From JBEIQE01 sp040376705 (GTDB lineage Bacteria > Pseudomonadota > Alphaproteobacteria > UBA2400): a stretch of 64,000 nucleotides of DNA. Position 1 is the stretch's first letter; the number at the start of each line of letters is the position of its first letter. Positions 8,290 through 15,973 of this stretch are shown here, piece after piece. The stretch spans positions 301,902 through 365,901 of the forward strand of contig JBEIQE010000002.1 of the NCBI GenBank assembly GCA_040376705.1. The letters are read 5' to 3'. The notes under the pieces were generated by a model. The model was given only the letters and a program-made list of their open reading frames with translations, had not been told where the DNA came from and made no database searches. A program made the translations under genes and the position numbers.

Positions 8290-9288
8290 TTACTTTTCCT
8301 CTGGCGCGTTAATGACTTTGCCGAGAACGTGAATCAGCTCCTGCGTGCCGAGCTTGGCCGCAGCTGAGATGGGGTAAACTGGCACCTTGGCGCTACGCTT
8401 GAGGCTGGCCACCTTCTTCTTCACATCGTCTTCGTCCATTGCATCGATCTTGTTGAGGCCGATGACATAAGGCTTATCAATAAGACCGCCACCATAGGCT
8501 TCCATTTCCTTGCGCACGGTCTTGAAGTCCTTCAGCAGCGTGTCGGATGTACCATCGACCAGATGCAGCAGGATCTTGTTACGCTCGACATGGCCAAGGA
8601 AGCGATCGCCAAGGCCGTGACCTTCATGCGCGCCTTCAATCAGTCCGGGGATATCGGCAATCACGAATTCGCGGTCGCCGGTGCTGACAACACCAAGGTT
8701 GGGCACGAGGGTGGTGAAGGGGTAGTCAGCAATCTTCGGGCGCGCGCGCGAGGTGGCGGCGAGGAAGGTTGATTTACCGGCGTTGGGCAGGCCCACGATA
8801 CCTGCATCGGCGATTAACTTAAGGCGCAGCCATACCCAGCGCTCTTCACCCGGGTAGCCCGGCGTGAACTGGCGCGGCGCACGGTTGGTCGGGCTCTTGA
8901 AATGGGCATTACCAAAACCGCCATCGCCACCGCGCAGGAACACCACGCGATCACCGGGGTTTACGAGGTCGAGCAGCACGGTCTCTTTATCTTCGTCAAT
9001 CACCTGTGTGCCGGGCGGTACCTTGAGTACCAGCTCTTTGCCACCAGCGCCGTAGCGGTCTTTGCCCATACCGTTGCCGCCCTTGGGGGCTTTAAAATGC
9101 TGGGCATAGCGATAGTCGATGAGGGTGTTGAGGCCTTGCACAACTTCGAACACAATATCGGCACCGCGGCCACCATTGCCACCGTTGGGGCCGCCCATGT
9201 CGACGAATTTCTCGCGGCGGAACGATACGCAGCCATTGCCGCCGTCGCCCGACCTTACATAAACCTTGGCTTCATCGAGAAACTTCAT
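8290..9288 (-). CDS. obgE: Obg-family GTPase
   Basis: An essential ribosome-associated GTPase linked to 50S assembly and stress responses. It has 332 residues. The glycine-rich Obg fold (about 1-158) starts MKFLDEAKVYVRSGDGGNG. The G domain has G1 GLPNAGKST, G3 DIPGLIEGA and G4 NKID. It lacks a C-terminal extension beyond about 330. It is last in the operon rplU-rpmA-elaA-GNAT-obgE, and its ATG overlaps the stop of the GNAT gene by 4 bp (ATGA). Confidence 0.97.
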   Translation of the reverse strand: MKFLDEAKVYVRSGDGGNGCVSFRREKFVDMGGPNGGNGGRGADIVFEVVQGLNTLIDYRYAQHFKAPKGGNGMGKDRYGAGGKELVLKVPPGTQVIDEDKETVLLDLVNPGDRVVFLRGGDGGFGNAHFKSPTNRAPRQFTPGYPGEERWVWLRLKLIADAGIVGLPNAGKSTFLAATSRARPKIADYPFTTLVPNLGVVSTGDREFVIADIPGLIEGAHEGHGLGDRFLGHVERNKILLHLVDGTSDTLLKDFKTVRKEMEAYGGGLIDKPYVIGLNKIDAMDEDDVKKKVASLKRSAKVPVYPISAAAKLGTQELIHVLGKVINAPEEK

Positions 9289-9785
9289 GACCTTAAATCC
9301 CGTACCATCAGGTACTCATCGTAATAGGTATCACCCACTTTGAGAATACGGGGCTCGGTACCATAGGTAGTAAACTTGTTGCGGTCATACAGCGCTTTGG
9401 CCTGTATGTTGATGGTGGTGCAGGAGAGGAACAACTGCTCGATCTGTTCGGCGGCGGAGGTGGCCACAACTTCAAGCAGCTTGTCGCCAATCTTCTGGCC
9501 GCGATACTTGGGGTCAACATACATGCTGATGACCTTGCCGCTGTGCTGCATCTTCGCGCCGTCATACAGAATGAGACCGATCATGCCTACTAGCTTGTCG
9601 CCATCAAACGCACCGAAGAAATGGTCGCGCTCGAGGCGATCCATATGGTCGGTCAGGCTGTGCTTGGCTTCGGTGTCATGATCGCCGCCAAAGGCCTCGG
9701 GGTGCGCCTTGAGTGCAGCTAAACGCATGTCGCGGAAGTCGGCAGCATCATCGGCGTCAAGCAGGCGAATGTTAATCTCTGTCAT
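9285..9785 (-). CDS. GNAT-family N-acetyltransferase
   Basis: A 166-residue acetyl-CoA-dependent acetyltransferase, substrate unknown. Typical GNAT elements are MTEINIRLLDADDAADF (alpha1), a central VISMYVDPKYRGQKIGDKLL acetyl-CoA loop (R/Q-x-x-G-x-G/A type) and a C-terminal NIQAKALYDRNKFTTYGTEP helix and strand. It overlaps both neighbours by 4 bp, so it is translated with elaA and obgE. Confidence 0.85.
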   Translation of the reverse strand: MTEINIRLLDADDAADFRDMRLAALKAHPEAFGGDHDTEAKHSLTDHMDRLERDHFFGAFDGDKLVGMIGLILYDGAKMQHSGKVISMYVDPKYRGQKIGDKLLEVVATSAAEQIEQLFLSCTTINIQAKALYDRNKFTTYGTEPRILKVGDTYYDEYLMVRDLRS

Positions 9786-10216
9786 GCTGCGCTCCGCAGC
9801 ATCTCAAGGTGAGGGATGCCGTCCTCGTTATAGGGGCCATGCACCACAGCAAAGCCGTGGCCGGTGTAGAATTTCTCAAGATAGGCCTGCGCCGAAATAC
9901 GAATGGGCTTGCCGCCTGCAGCAGCAATCGCCTGCTGTGTAAGCTGTTGGCCAAGCCCGCGCCCACGGGCGGCCGGGGCAGTAATCACACGGCCGATTGA
10001 GCATTCGGCATACTTCTCGCCGGCTGGTAAAACGCGGCAATAGGCCAGCAGTTCGCCATTCTCGAAACACATGACATGCTGGGCAGCCTGGTCGTGATTA
10101 TCGAGGTCCTGATAAACGCAGTTCTGCTCCACCACAAACACAGCCGAACGCAGACGTAGAAGGGCATAAAGCTCGTTTACGTTCAATTCGCTGAAGGTTT
10201 TGGTCTGCCACTGCAT
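9782..10216 (-). CDS. elaA: ElaA-family GNAT acetyltransferase
   Basis: A 144-residue acetyltransferase of the ElaA group. It is recognised by the start WQTKTFSELNVNELYALLRL, the conserved RSAVFVVEQNCVYQDLDNHD, SIGRVITAPAARGRGLG (acetyl-CoA loop) and YLEKFYTGHGFAVVHGPYNE. The substrate is not established. It sits between rpmA and a second GNAT gene in the ribosomal-protein/Obg operon. Confidence 0.9.
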   Translation of the reverse strand: MQWQTKTFSELNVNELYALLRLRSAVFVVEQNCVYQDLDNHDQAAQHVMCFENGELLAYCRVLPAGEKYAECSIGRVITAPAARGRGLGQQLTQQAIAAAGGKPIRISAQAYLEKFYTGHGFAVVHGPYNEDGIPHLEMLRSAA

Positions 10217-10235
10217 GATAATCTCAAAATAGAAC

Positions 10236-10259
10236 GGGGGACTGGTTGCCCAATCCCCC
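10236..10259 (-). terminator. Hairpin between rpmA and elaA
   Basis: The minus strand forms GGGGGA...TCCCCC with an inner TTGG/CCA pairing and a T-rich tail with interruptions. It is probably a partial terminator that lowers transcription from the ribosomal-protein genes into elaA-GNAT-obgE. Confidence 0.5.
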
Positions 10260-10285
10260 GCCTGAACTGTTACTGGGACTGGAGC

Positions 10286-10555
10286 TTACTCAGCTGCAGT
10301 TGCCGCAGGAATGATCTCGACAAACTGACGATCATTGCGCGTGCGGTAGAACTTGATGATACCGGCAATCTTGGCGAACAGGGTGTGATCCTTGCCCATG
10401 CCAACATTGTCGCCAGGGTGCACCTTGGTGCCGCGCTGACGGATGATGATGTTGCCTGCCGGAACAGTCTGGCCGCCAAAGCGCTTTACGCCAAGACGTT
10501 GACCAGCTGAGTCGCGACCGTTGCGGGAGCTACCGCCTGCTTTTTTGTGTGCCAT
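10286..10555 (-). CDS. rpmA: 50S ribosomal protein L27
   Basis: Ribosomal protein of the large subunit near the peptidyl-transferase centre. It has 89 residues, starting MAHKKAGGSSRNGRDSAGQR and continuing RLGVKRFGGQ and GNIIIRQRGTKVHPG, all diagnostic. It is 12 bp downstream of rplU. Confidence 0.99.
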   Translation of the reverse strand: MAHKKAGGSSRNGRDSAGQRLGVKRFGGQTVPAGNIIIRQRGTKVHPGDNVGMGKDHTLFAKIAGIIKFYRTRNDRQFVEIIPAATAAE

Positions 10556-10567
10556 GAGTAGTTCTCC

Positions 10568-10882
10568 TTAGGCTGCTTTGATGTTCGTGACGCGAAGAAC
10601 GGTACGCAGCTGGCGATGACCCTTCTTACGGCGATGGTTCTTGCGGCGCTGCTTCTTGAAAACGATGATCTTGTCAGCGCGGTCCTGACCGAGAACGGTC
10701 GCTGTTACAGCGGCGCCCTTAACGGTGGGAACACCCACAACGGTCTTGCCAGCGTCTGAAACCATCAGAATGTCGTCGAGGGTGACTGAATCACCGGCTT
10801 CGCCAGCGATACGCTCGATGTACATGACGTCGCCAACTGCGACCTTATATTGTTTACCGCCTGTGCGGACGACTGCGAACAT
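10568..10882 (-). CDS. rplU: 50S ribosomal protein L21
   Basis: Large-subunit ribosomal protein, 104 residues from the ATG at 10882 (MFAVVRTGGKQYKVAVGD). A GTG at 10891 would add three residues, but AGGTGG, which includes that GTG, is the SD for the ATG. Motifs KIIVFKKQRRKNHRRKKGHR and the terminal LRVTNIKA are typical. First gene of the operon rplU-rpmA-elaA-GNAT-obgE. Confidence 0.98.
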   Translation of the reverse strand: MFAVVRTGGKQYKVAVGDVMYIERIAGEAGDSVTLDDILMVSDAGKTVVGVPTVKGAAVTATVLGQDRADKIIVFKKQRRKNHRRKKGHRQLRTVLRVTNIKAA

Positions 10883-11123
10883 ATGAGCCACCTGAATTCG
10901 TTAACAAACAAGGGCTACCCATGTAGCCTTGAGACGCGGGGATTTAGCGGGTTGAGCCCTCAAAGTCAACCGTTTGTTGACTCAAGTTTGGGCAGGTTTT
11001 CCCTCAGGTTTGCTCAGGCCGGCCGGGCAGGGGCAAATTGGGGCAAAAAATAGCGCAAAATGGCCTCACTAGGTACTGGATATTGCTGCCATAATCCGTT
11101 ATACCCGCGGCTCACCACAAGCC

Positions 11124-11213
<90 letters not shown>

Positions 11214-11219
11214 TATAAA

Positions 11220-11244
11220 AAGCCCCCGCTTCGGGGGTTTTTTA
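11220..11244. terminator. Bidirectional terminator
   Basis: AGCCCCCGCTTCGGGGG followed by six T serves the tRNA-Ser. On the other strand an A/T-rich tail serves the NTF2-like gene. Confidence 0.85.
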
Positions 11245-11262
11245 AATTTACGGCTGGCTGGA

Positions 11263-11670
11263 TTATTGCTCGCTCTGGCTTAGGGATGCCGAAAACGCCG
11301 CGTAGTTGAGCGCGGTGTTCTGGTCGTGGATGATTTTCCACGCGCCATCCTCCAGCGCAAATACATAGGTAAGCCAGCTTTCAACCGCTGGCGCGGTGGC
11401 GCTGGGGCGGTAGCTGTATTTGATTACGGCCATCGCCATGTCCTGCCCGACAGCCTTATGAACAACCGAGCCCTGCCATATCCACCTCGGGTCTTTGAAC
11501 CAGTCGGCATGAATAGCGATGATCTCGGCTGGTGTTTTAAAGGCATGGCCGTTCTGCACGATTGTATACAGCTTCTCGTTGCGGGTCATATGCGCGGCGA
11601 AGGCATCGATATCCCGGTTCGTGATGGCATCGAAGTGCTGCTGCAGGGCGAGGTCAAAATTGGGTGTCAT
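11263..11670 (-). CDS. NTF2/SnoaL-like protein
   Basis: A 135-residue cone-fold protein of the NTF2-like superfamily. It starts with a helix (FDLALQQHFDAITNRDIDAF), then LYTIVQNGHAFKTPAEIIAI, WIWQGSVVHKAV and a final WLTYVFALEDGAWKIIHDQN. This pattern is found in small DUF4440/SnoaL enzymes and pocket proteins. No catalytic set can be assigned. Confidence 0.7.
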   Translation of the reverse strand: MTPNFDLALQQHFDAITNRDIDAFAAHMTRNEKLYTIVQNGHAFKTPAEIIAIHADWFKDPRWIWQGSVVHKAVGQDMAMAVIKYSYRPSATAPAVESWLTYVFALEDGAWKIIHDQNTALNYAAFSASLSQSEQ

Positions 11671-11692
11671 GAGGGGGGCTCCATAACTGTTG

Positions 11693-11995
11693 CTATTTGC
11701 GCGGCCATAGCGCCCAGGCCATCGCCAGCATCATGACGGCGGCGGGCAGAAGCCCCACAAGGTTTTGTCCAAGCTCGCTCTCAAACCGCTGCTGCAGACC
11801 GCCGCCATAAAGCCTGAAGCTGACATCGCTGATCACAGCCAGCACTATAACAAAGCCCACGCGCCGCCATTTCGCCCTTTCGGCGTACATTGCATCTTCG
11901 AACACTTTATCCTGACGCATAGCCACCAGCTTGGCTGCCTTTGCGGCAGCTTTTTTCCGGTGATTTGGCTTGGGGTGCTGGTTGCGGCGGCCCAT
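11693..11995 (-). CDS. Small two-TM membrane protein, basic N-terminus
   Basis: A 100-residue protein. The first 45 residues are very basic (GRRNQHPKPNHRKKAAAKAA). A hydrophobic segment VGFVIVLAVISDVSF and a second one LVGLLPAAVMMLAMAWALW follow. Function unknown. It is 22 bp upstream of the NTF2-like gene on the same strand. Confidence 0.6.
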   Translation of the reverse strand: MGRRNQHPKPNHRKKAAAKAAKLVAMRQDKVFEDAMYAERAKWRRVGFVIVLAVISDVSFRLYGGGLQQRFESELGQNLVGLLPAAVMMLAMAWALWPRK

Positions 11996-12186
11996 GACTG
12001 TCTCCTGACCTGTTCTTTCTGAACTGCCGCTTGATAGAGGTCAAGCCATTGACGAGAACAGCCGCGGCGTAGTGAAGCTACCGTTGGGTTAGTCTTATGG
12101 AATCGATAAAAGTCGAGCGTCTGTCACCTGAAAATTTACGCTTTGCGCCCTATATTCAAGGCAGGAAAACAGGAAGAGGGAGCATC

Positions 12187-12339
12187 ATGGGCTGGTTGGT
12201 TTTTGCATTACCTGTGGCCGCTTTGGCCCTGCTGATTGTGGCACTGGTGCTGAGTGCACTACGGCAATACCTGATCAGCCGCGCCATGACCAAAAAGAAG
12301 AAATACAGCCGGAATGATGTGCTCCGGCGCGGGGCCTGA
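12187..12339 (+). CDS. Small single-pass membrane protein (50 aa)
   Basis: Starts MGWLVFALPVAALALLIVAL with one transmembrane helix, then a basic cytoplasmic tail (RAMTKKKKYSRNDVLRRGA). The ATG at 12187 follows a purine-rich SD (GGAAGAGGGAG). The longer in-frame start at 12097 lacks one. Unknown function. Confidence 0.6.
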   Translation: MGWLVFALPVAALALLIVALVLSALRQYLISRAMTKKKKYSRNDVLRRGA

Positions 12340-12471
12340 GTCGCGGCTGTAAAGCGCTCTTAAGTCAACTACTTACAATCAAAATTATTCCGCACTGTGC
12401 TAGTGACTGTGGGGCGATTCTGTATTATCAGCACGCAGACGTTTAACCCACCTCTTACCTGCAAGTGTGTC

Positions 12472-12924
12472 ATGGCTATCAAGAAGAAGTATCATTCGCT
12501 CGAGCGCAAAAGCGGTTTGTATTTGAAGATTACCCCCGAGAAGGGTCGTGGTGTTTACTGCAAGAACGCCATCAAGAAGGGCGAAGAGATTGAGTCCAAT
12601 CCCACCCTCGTGCTCAACGAGAAGGAAACCGTGAACCTGCAGAAGACCATCATGCGTGATTACATTTTCACGCTCGGCAAGATTTCGAAGAAGATGCAGG
12701 CGCGTGTGGGTATCAAGAATGTGGATGATGCCTGCTGCCTTATTACCGGTGTTGCCACCTACTGCAACCATGACGACAACAAGAACGCCGAAATTCTGTG
12801 GGAAGAGCGCGATGGTACCCTGTATCACGTGCTGCAGGCCACCCGCGATATTCCCAAGAACACCGAGATCTGCACCAGCTATGGTGAAGGCTGGTTCGAC
12901 AAGCGCAAGCACATGTCGAACTAA
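12472..12924 (+). CDS. SET-domain protein
   Basis: A 150-residue protein that is essentially one SET domain, the fold of S-adenosylmethionine-dependent lysine methyltransferases. Visible are GRGVYCKNAIKKGEEIES (N-terminal SET strand), ITGVATYCNHDDNKNAEI (the NHxxxxN cofactor motif) and ATRDIPKNTEICTSYGEGWF (C-terminal ELxxxYG-like motif with the key Tyr). The ATG at 12472 (MAIKKKYHS) is preferred to the GTG at 12397. The substrate is unknown. Bacterial SET proteins are scattered, so transfer or a specialised target is possible. Confidence 0.8.
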   Translation: MAIKKKYHSLERKSGLYLKITPEKGRGVYCKNAIKKGEEIESNPTLVLNEKETVNLQKTIMRDYIFTLGKISKKMQARVGIKNVDDACCLITGVATYCNHDDNKNAEILWEERDGTLYHVLQATRDIPKNTEICTSYGEGWFDKRKHMSN

Positions 12925-12941
12925 ATCCGGCTACGGGTTTT

Positions 12942-13124
12942 CTAGTTATTGAAGTTGTGGCGGTGCGCACAGTGGGTGAATGCCACTGGTAGTGCGCGCC
13001 GTGAAGCACGGTCGTGGCCCGCAGGTACGGTGCGGGTAATGTTCATTTGCAGCTGGCGCGGGGCGCTGCTGGTTTGAACGCGAATGGCATCTGGCCGGGC
13101 GGGCAGGGGGCGGGGGCTGAACAT
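12942..13124 (-). CDS. Small hypothetical protein (60 aa), second of a pair
   Basis: Starts 2 nt after the stop of the preceding small gene (TGAGCATG), so it is probably translationally coupled. Codon choice is like that of neighbouring genes (many CTG, AGC, GCC, CGC). The product is basic and histidine-rich at its C-terminus (THCAHRHNFNN). No family recognised. Confidence 0.45.
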   Translation of the reverse strand: MFSPRPLPARPDAIRVQTSSAPRQLQMNITRTVPAGHDRASRRALPVAFTHCAHRHNFNN

Positions 13125-13126
13125 GC

Positions 13127-13312
13127 TCAATCCCCGATCTGCAGCCAGCGCAGGCACAGCGCGGCTTCGGCATCATGTTTTCTGGTATCGGCGGTGGCCC
13201 GCATCACAACTGGCAGGTTGCTGTAGAAGCGCGGCAGCGCATCGCTCTGGCCATGTGTGCTGGGCAGGCTGGGAGCCATCTTTGCGGGGTCGAGCTGTTT
13301 GATAAAATCCAT
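13127..13312 (-). CDS. Small hypothetical protein (61 aa), first of a pair
   Basis: Starts MDFIKQLDPAKMAPSLPSTH and ends LCLRWLQIGD. A clear SD (AAAGGTGG) lies 7 nt before the ATG at 13312, and codon use matches the genome. Together with the next ORF it fills most of the otherwise empty stretch between the SET and CBS genes. Function unknown. Confidence 0.5.
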   Translation of the reverse strand: MDFIKQLDPAKMAPSLPSTHGQSDALPRFYSNLPVVMRATADTRKHDAEAALCLRWLQIGD

Positions 13313-13492
13313 AATGCGCCACCTTTCAGCAGGGGCTGAGATTTATAAGTCGGGTTGTTCTGGAGGCCGGTGTTTATGTGTTTTTGATAACCGGATGATG
13401 ATCAGAGTGCCGATAATCCCATTATGCGCTCACAGGTCCTAAGAAACAAGTAATGCTTTGGAATTGCGGATAAAGAACATTTATGTCGCAAT

Positions 13493-13517
13493 GGAACTTG
13501 TAATTAAATTCCGTGTT
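13493..13517 (+). promoter_or_regulatory. EcfG-like promoter before the CBS gene
   Basis: GGAAC, 17 nt, GTT, compared with the alphaproteobacterial general-stress consensus GGAAC-N16/17-(C)GTT. It lies 134 bp before the CBS-protein ATG in an AT-rich stretch (13313-13650) with no other gene visible. The C before GTT is a T here, so support is moderate. Confidence 0.35.
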
Positions 13518-13650
13518 TGTGAGGGGTTGGCTGCAAGCCGCTGAAAACAATCGCTAATTGTATTATCGCGGCGTTGCACGATTAACCTGTAGCTATTTGC
13601 TGTGGCAGCGATAGTCTGTTGCCGTCTTAACCCCTAAAGGAGACACCACA

Positions 13651-14088
13651 ATGAGCGCCAAATCCATCAAAGAAATCATGACCAGCAAAGTCGAGTGGGT
13701 AAAGCCCGAGACCAAGCTGACCGAAATCGCCACCAAGATGCAGCAGAGCGACTGCGGCTCAGTGCTGATCGGTGAGAACGACAAGCTGGTTGGTATCGTT
13801 ACCGACCGTGACATCGTGCTGCGCGCCATCGCCAAGGGCCTGAACCCTGCCGATGTGACCGCCAAGCAGGTTATGAGCACCAAGGTGCTGTACTGCAGCG
13901 AGAGCGACAGCATTGAAGATGTGGCCCAGAACATGGCCAAGGCTCAGGTTCGCCGCCTCGTGGTACTCGATGCCAAGAAGCGCATGACCGGTGTTGTTTC
14001 GATTGGCGATATTGCCGCTGCCGGCAGCCAGTCTACAGGTCAGGCTCTCGCCCAGATCTGCAAGGAAAGCATGAAGAAGGCTGCGTAA
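13651..14088 (+). CDS. CBS-domain pair protein
   Basis: A 145-residue protein made of two CBS motifs, the adenine-nucleotide-binding Bateman module. They are KEIMTSKVEWVKPETKLTEI...VGIVTDRDIVLRA and KQVMSTKVLYCSESDSIEDV...MTGVVSIGDIA. Stand-alone CBS pairs often act as energy or redox regulators of a partner protein; the partner here is unknown. The SD AAAGGAG is strong. A terminator follows directly, so the gene is monocistronic. Confidence 0.9.
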   Translation: MSAKSIKEIMTSKVEWVKPETKLTEIATKMQQSDCGSVLIGENDKLVGIVTDRDIVLRAIAKGLNPADVTAKQVMSTKVLYCSESDSIEDVAQNMAKAQVRRLVVLDAKKRMTGVVSIGDIAAAGSQSTGQALAQICKESMKKAA

Positions 14089-14110
14089 GCTCTCTTCACG
14101 GTTCTAAAGA

Positions 14111-14142
14111 GCGGCTGGCGGATTACTGCCAGCCGTTTTTTA
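14111..14142 (+). terminator. Terminator of the CBS gene
   Basis: CGGCTGGC, 8-nt loop, GCCAGCCG, then six T. It is almost identical to the terminator at 15974-16005. Confidence 0.85.
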
Positions 14143-14150
14143 TTGGGCGT

Positions 14151-14783
14151 TTACCAGCGAAGCAGGCGCTGGAGGATTGTATGGCCAAGAGCCATGCTGC
14201 CAATAAGCCCTAGCCCATACCAGAACAGGATAAACGGTGTCTGGCTGTAAGGGCAATGTAGGGCAAATAGCACAATAGCAATACCGCAGGCCGCCAGAGC
14301 GGCTGCATCAGCGGTGTTGCTGGCCGAGGTAGAGGCGTAAAGCCGGCTGAGGCAGGTTAAGCTCAGCATAAGTGGAAGGCTCAGACCAACAATACTAAGC
14401 GCACAGGCCCAACCAGGCAGGAAGTTACTGTCTGCACTTGGTAACGCCTTGCCAACAGCGCCAGCTACTACAAGCGTAATCAGGACTAGCCATATAGGGG
14501 TAAAACGGATCTGCTCGAGGCGTGGCTGCCAGCTACGGCGCAAAAGCAGACCACCTGTAACGAATGCACTCAGCCCAAACAGTATTTTAAGGATGAAGGG
14601 CGGGGTGGTCCAGATCTGCATAAGGTCGGTACGCAGGCCCAGGCCGTAGATAAGACACAGCAAAGACATTACACCGCTTGCAACAATAGCGGCGTAGCGC
14701 CATGCAATCGTGCTGGTCACGGGCCGCTGGGGCAGTTCTGTGCTTAGTTTGCTAATCAGATTATTCAATTTAGGCGTGGTCAT
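14151..14783 (-). CDS. nrsF: NrsF-like (DUF1109) anti-sigma membrane protein
   Basis: A 210-residue integral membrane protein with about six transmembrane helices. The order sigF then DUF1109 gene and the C-terminal motif ALHCPYSQTPFILFWYG match NrsF, the negative regulator of SigF in Caulobacter, where membrane cysteines sense metal or oxidative stress. Cysteines are visible in GWACAL, LTCLSRL, AACG and LHCPY. The ATG at 14783 (MTTPKLNNLIS) is 1 nt past the sigma-factor stop, so the two are coupled. Confidence 0.85.
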   Translation of the reverse strand: MTTPKLNNLISKLSTELPQRPVTSTIAWRYAAIVASGVMSLLCLIYGLGLRTDLMQIWTTPPFILKILFGLSAFVTGGLLLRRSWQPRLEQIRFTPIWLVLITLVVAGAVGKALPSADSNFLPGWACALSIVGLSLPLMLSLTCLSRLYASTSASNTADAAALAACGIAIVLFALHCPYSQTPFILFWYGLGLIGSMALGHTILQRLLRW

Positions 14784-14784
14784 A

Positions 14785-15372
14785 TCAGTTGCCTTCCATC
14801 TTTGTGGCCATGGCGGCTTTGAGCCTTTTGAGCGCACGATAAATGCCAATCTTGACCGCGCTCAGGCTCAGGCGGGTCTGGTCGGCAATCGTCTGCAGGC
14901 TCAGCTCCTGTAGCTTAGATAGCTCAATGAGTTGACGGTCGCGCGGTGAGAGCAGCTGCAGGGCGCGCTGTAACTCCGTATTCGTCTCATGCGCTGTAAG
15001 TTCATTGCCCGAGACGATGGCTGCACCAAGAAGTGATTCATCTTCTGGCATTTGCGTTGTTGGTACCTGCCGTTTGCTGTGCCGGATATGGTCGATGGCT
15101 TTATAGCGTGCAATCGCAAACAGCCAAGGCGCAAAGGGCTGTGAGCTATTATAAGTATGCAGCTTGGTATGAATAGCCAATAACGTCTCCTGCATCAAAT
15201 CATCGGCCTGCATCCGCGTGGCATAATTGCGTCGGAAGTAAGCACTCAATACTGGCGCTATAAGTGAGAGCAGCTGGTGGTAGTCACTCTGGCTACCCTG
15301 CTGGCTGCGCAAGGCCAGCACATCCCAGTCAATCGGGAGGCTCTCTGGGGTTATTCGCTGCAGATTGGGCAA
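14785..15372 (-). CDS. sigF: ECF sigma factor, SigF/ECF16 type
   Basis: An RNA-polymerase sigma factor of the extracytoplasmic-function class. Region 2 reads MQADDLMQETLLAIHTKLHT, YNSSQPFAPWLFAIARYKAI and DHIRHSKR. Region 4 reads LLSPRDRQLIELSKLQELSL and TRLSLSAVKIGIYRALKRLK. It is paired with nrsF, as in Caulobacter. The start is unresolved. The GTG at 15462 gives an unusual N-terminus lying on the promoter of the divergent gene. The TTG at 15372 has an AGGTG SD but overlaps a SigF-like promoter. GTG 15321 or ATT 15333 would fit transcription from that promoter. Family alignment begins near IDWDVLALRSQQG. Confidence 0.9.
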   Translation of the reverse strand: MPNLQRITPESLPIDWDVLALRSQQGSQSDYHQLLSLIAPVLSAYFRRNYATRMQADDLMQETLLAIHTKLHTYNSSQPFAPWLFAIARYKAIDHIRHSKRQVPTTQMPEDESLLGAAIVSGNELTAHETNTELQRALQLLSPRDRQLIELSKLQELSLQTIADQTRLSLSAVKIGIYRALKRLKAAMATKMEGN

Positions 15373-15378
15373 AGTTAC
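15351..15378 (-). promoter_or_regulatory. SigF-like promoter directed to sigF-nrsF
   Basis: The minus strand reads GTAACT, 15 nt, CGAATA. It closely resembles the oppositely oriented site at 15451-15476, sharing GTAAC, TTGC, CAGCGAATA and a trailing CC. This suggests autoregulation of sigF. Confidence 0.45.
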
Positions 15379-15450
15379 ACCTGACTGGTTATATATCCAG
15401 CTTAGCAATTTGCTGGTCCGTGTGCAGCCTACAAAAGTTTTTAGCCCCCT

Positions 15451-15476
15451 GTAACCTTGCACGCTTTATCAGCGAA
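15451..15476 (+). promoter_or_regulatory. SigF-type promoter of the divergent small gene
   Basis: GTAACC, exactly 16 nt, CGAATA. This equals the GTAACC-N16-CGAA consensus described for Caulobacter SigF. It lies 36 bp before the ATG at 15512, a normal promoter position, next to a sigF-nrsF pair. Confidence 0.7.
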
Positions 15477-15511
15477 TAGCCTGAAGAAGATTTGATTTCA
15501 TGGGGGATATC

Positions 15512-15733
15512 ATGAGTGATTGTTCGAGTTGTTCGGGATTAAGCCCGATTATGCAGCTGCAGCAGCAGTATATGGAAAAGCTGCGCGGTAATGTGGCCGA
15601 TATGAATGCACAGGAGCGCCTGGCCGAACAGCAGGAACAAAAAGTTACCGAGGTAAAGCCTGCCGAAATAACCGGCATGGAGCGTACGCCTCTGATAGCC
15701 AATGCCCTGATGGCTCAGGAAATGGGTGCATAA
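15512..15733 (+). CDS. Small soluble protein, probable SigF target (73 aa)
   Basis: Starts MSDCSSCSGLSPIMQLQQQY with a CxxC pair at residues 4 and 7. A glutamine- and glutamate-rich helix follows (MNAQERLAEQQEQKVTEV). The ATG at 15512 has GGGGGA upstream; an ATG at 15500 would add four residues. Its position behind the SigF-type promoter and its cysteines suggest a role in the metal or redox response handled by SigF, but no family is recognised. Confidence 0.65.
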   Translation: MSDCSSCSGLSPIMQLQQQYMEKLRGNVADMNAQERLAEQQEQKVTEVKPAEITGMERTPLIANALMAQEMGA

Positions 15734-15820
15734 ATCTAGGAGATTCGGGCGGAGGCAGTTTTCTGTCTTTTCCGGAGCATGGTGCTTGCCATGAAATCAG
15801 CAACCTTAACGGAGAATATA

Positions 15821-15967
15821 ATGAATAAGTTTTTTGCTCTCGCTATCACAGCAGTAGTTCTTACCGCCTGTCAGACACAGCCTGCCATGGATAATGGTAT
15901 GGGAGATAGCGGTATGGCCAAGCCTGCTATGCACACCAACATGAATAAAGATATGGACCACCGCTAA
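15821..15967 (+). CDS. Small Met-rich lipoprotein (48 aa)
   Basis: Starts MNKFFALAITAVVLTACQTQ with lipobox LTAC. The mature part is rich in Met, Asp, Gly and His (DNGMGDSGMAKPAMH, MNKDMDHR), a composition seen in some copper- or metal-exposed periplasmic proteins. ACGGAGA precedes the ATG. It may be transcribed from the SigF-type promoter with the gene 87 bp upstream. Confidence 0.65.
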   Translation: MNKFFALAITAVVLTACQTQPAMDNGMGDSGMAKPAMHTNMNKDMDHR

Positions 15968-15973
15968 GAAAAG

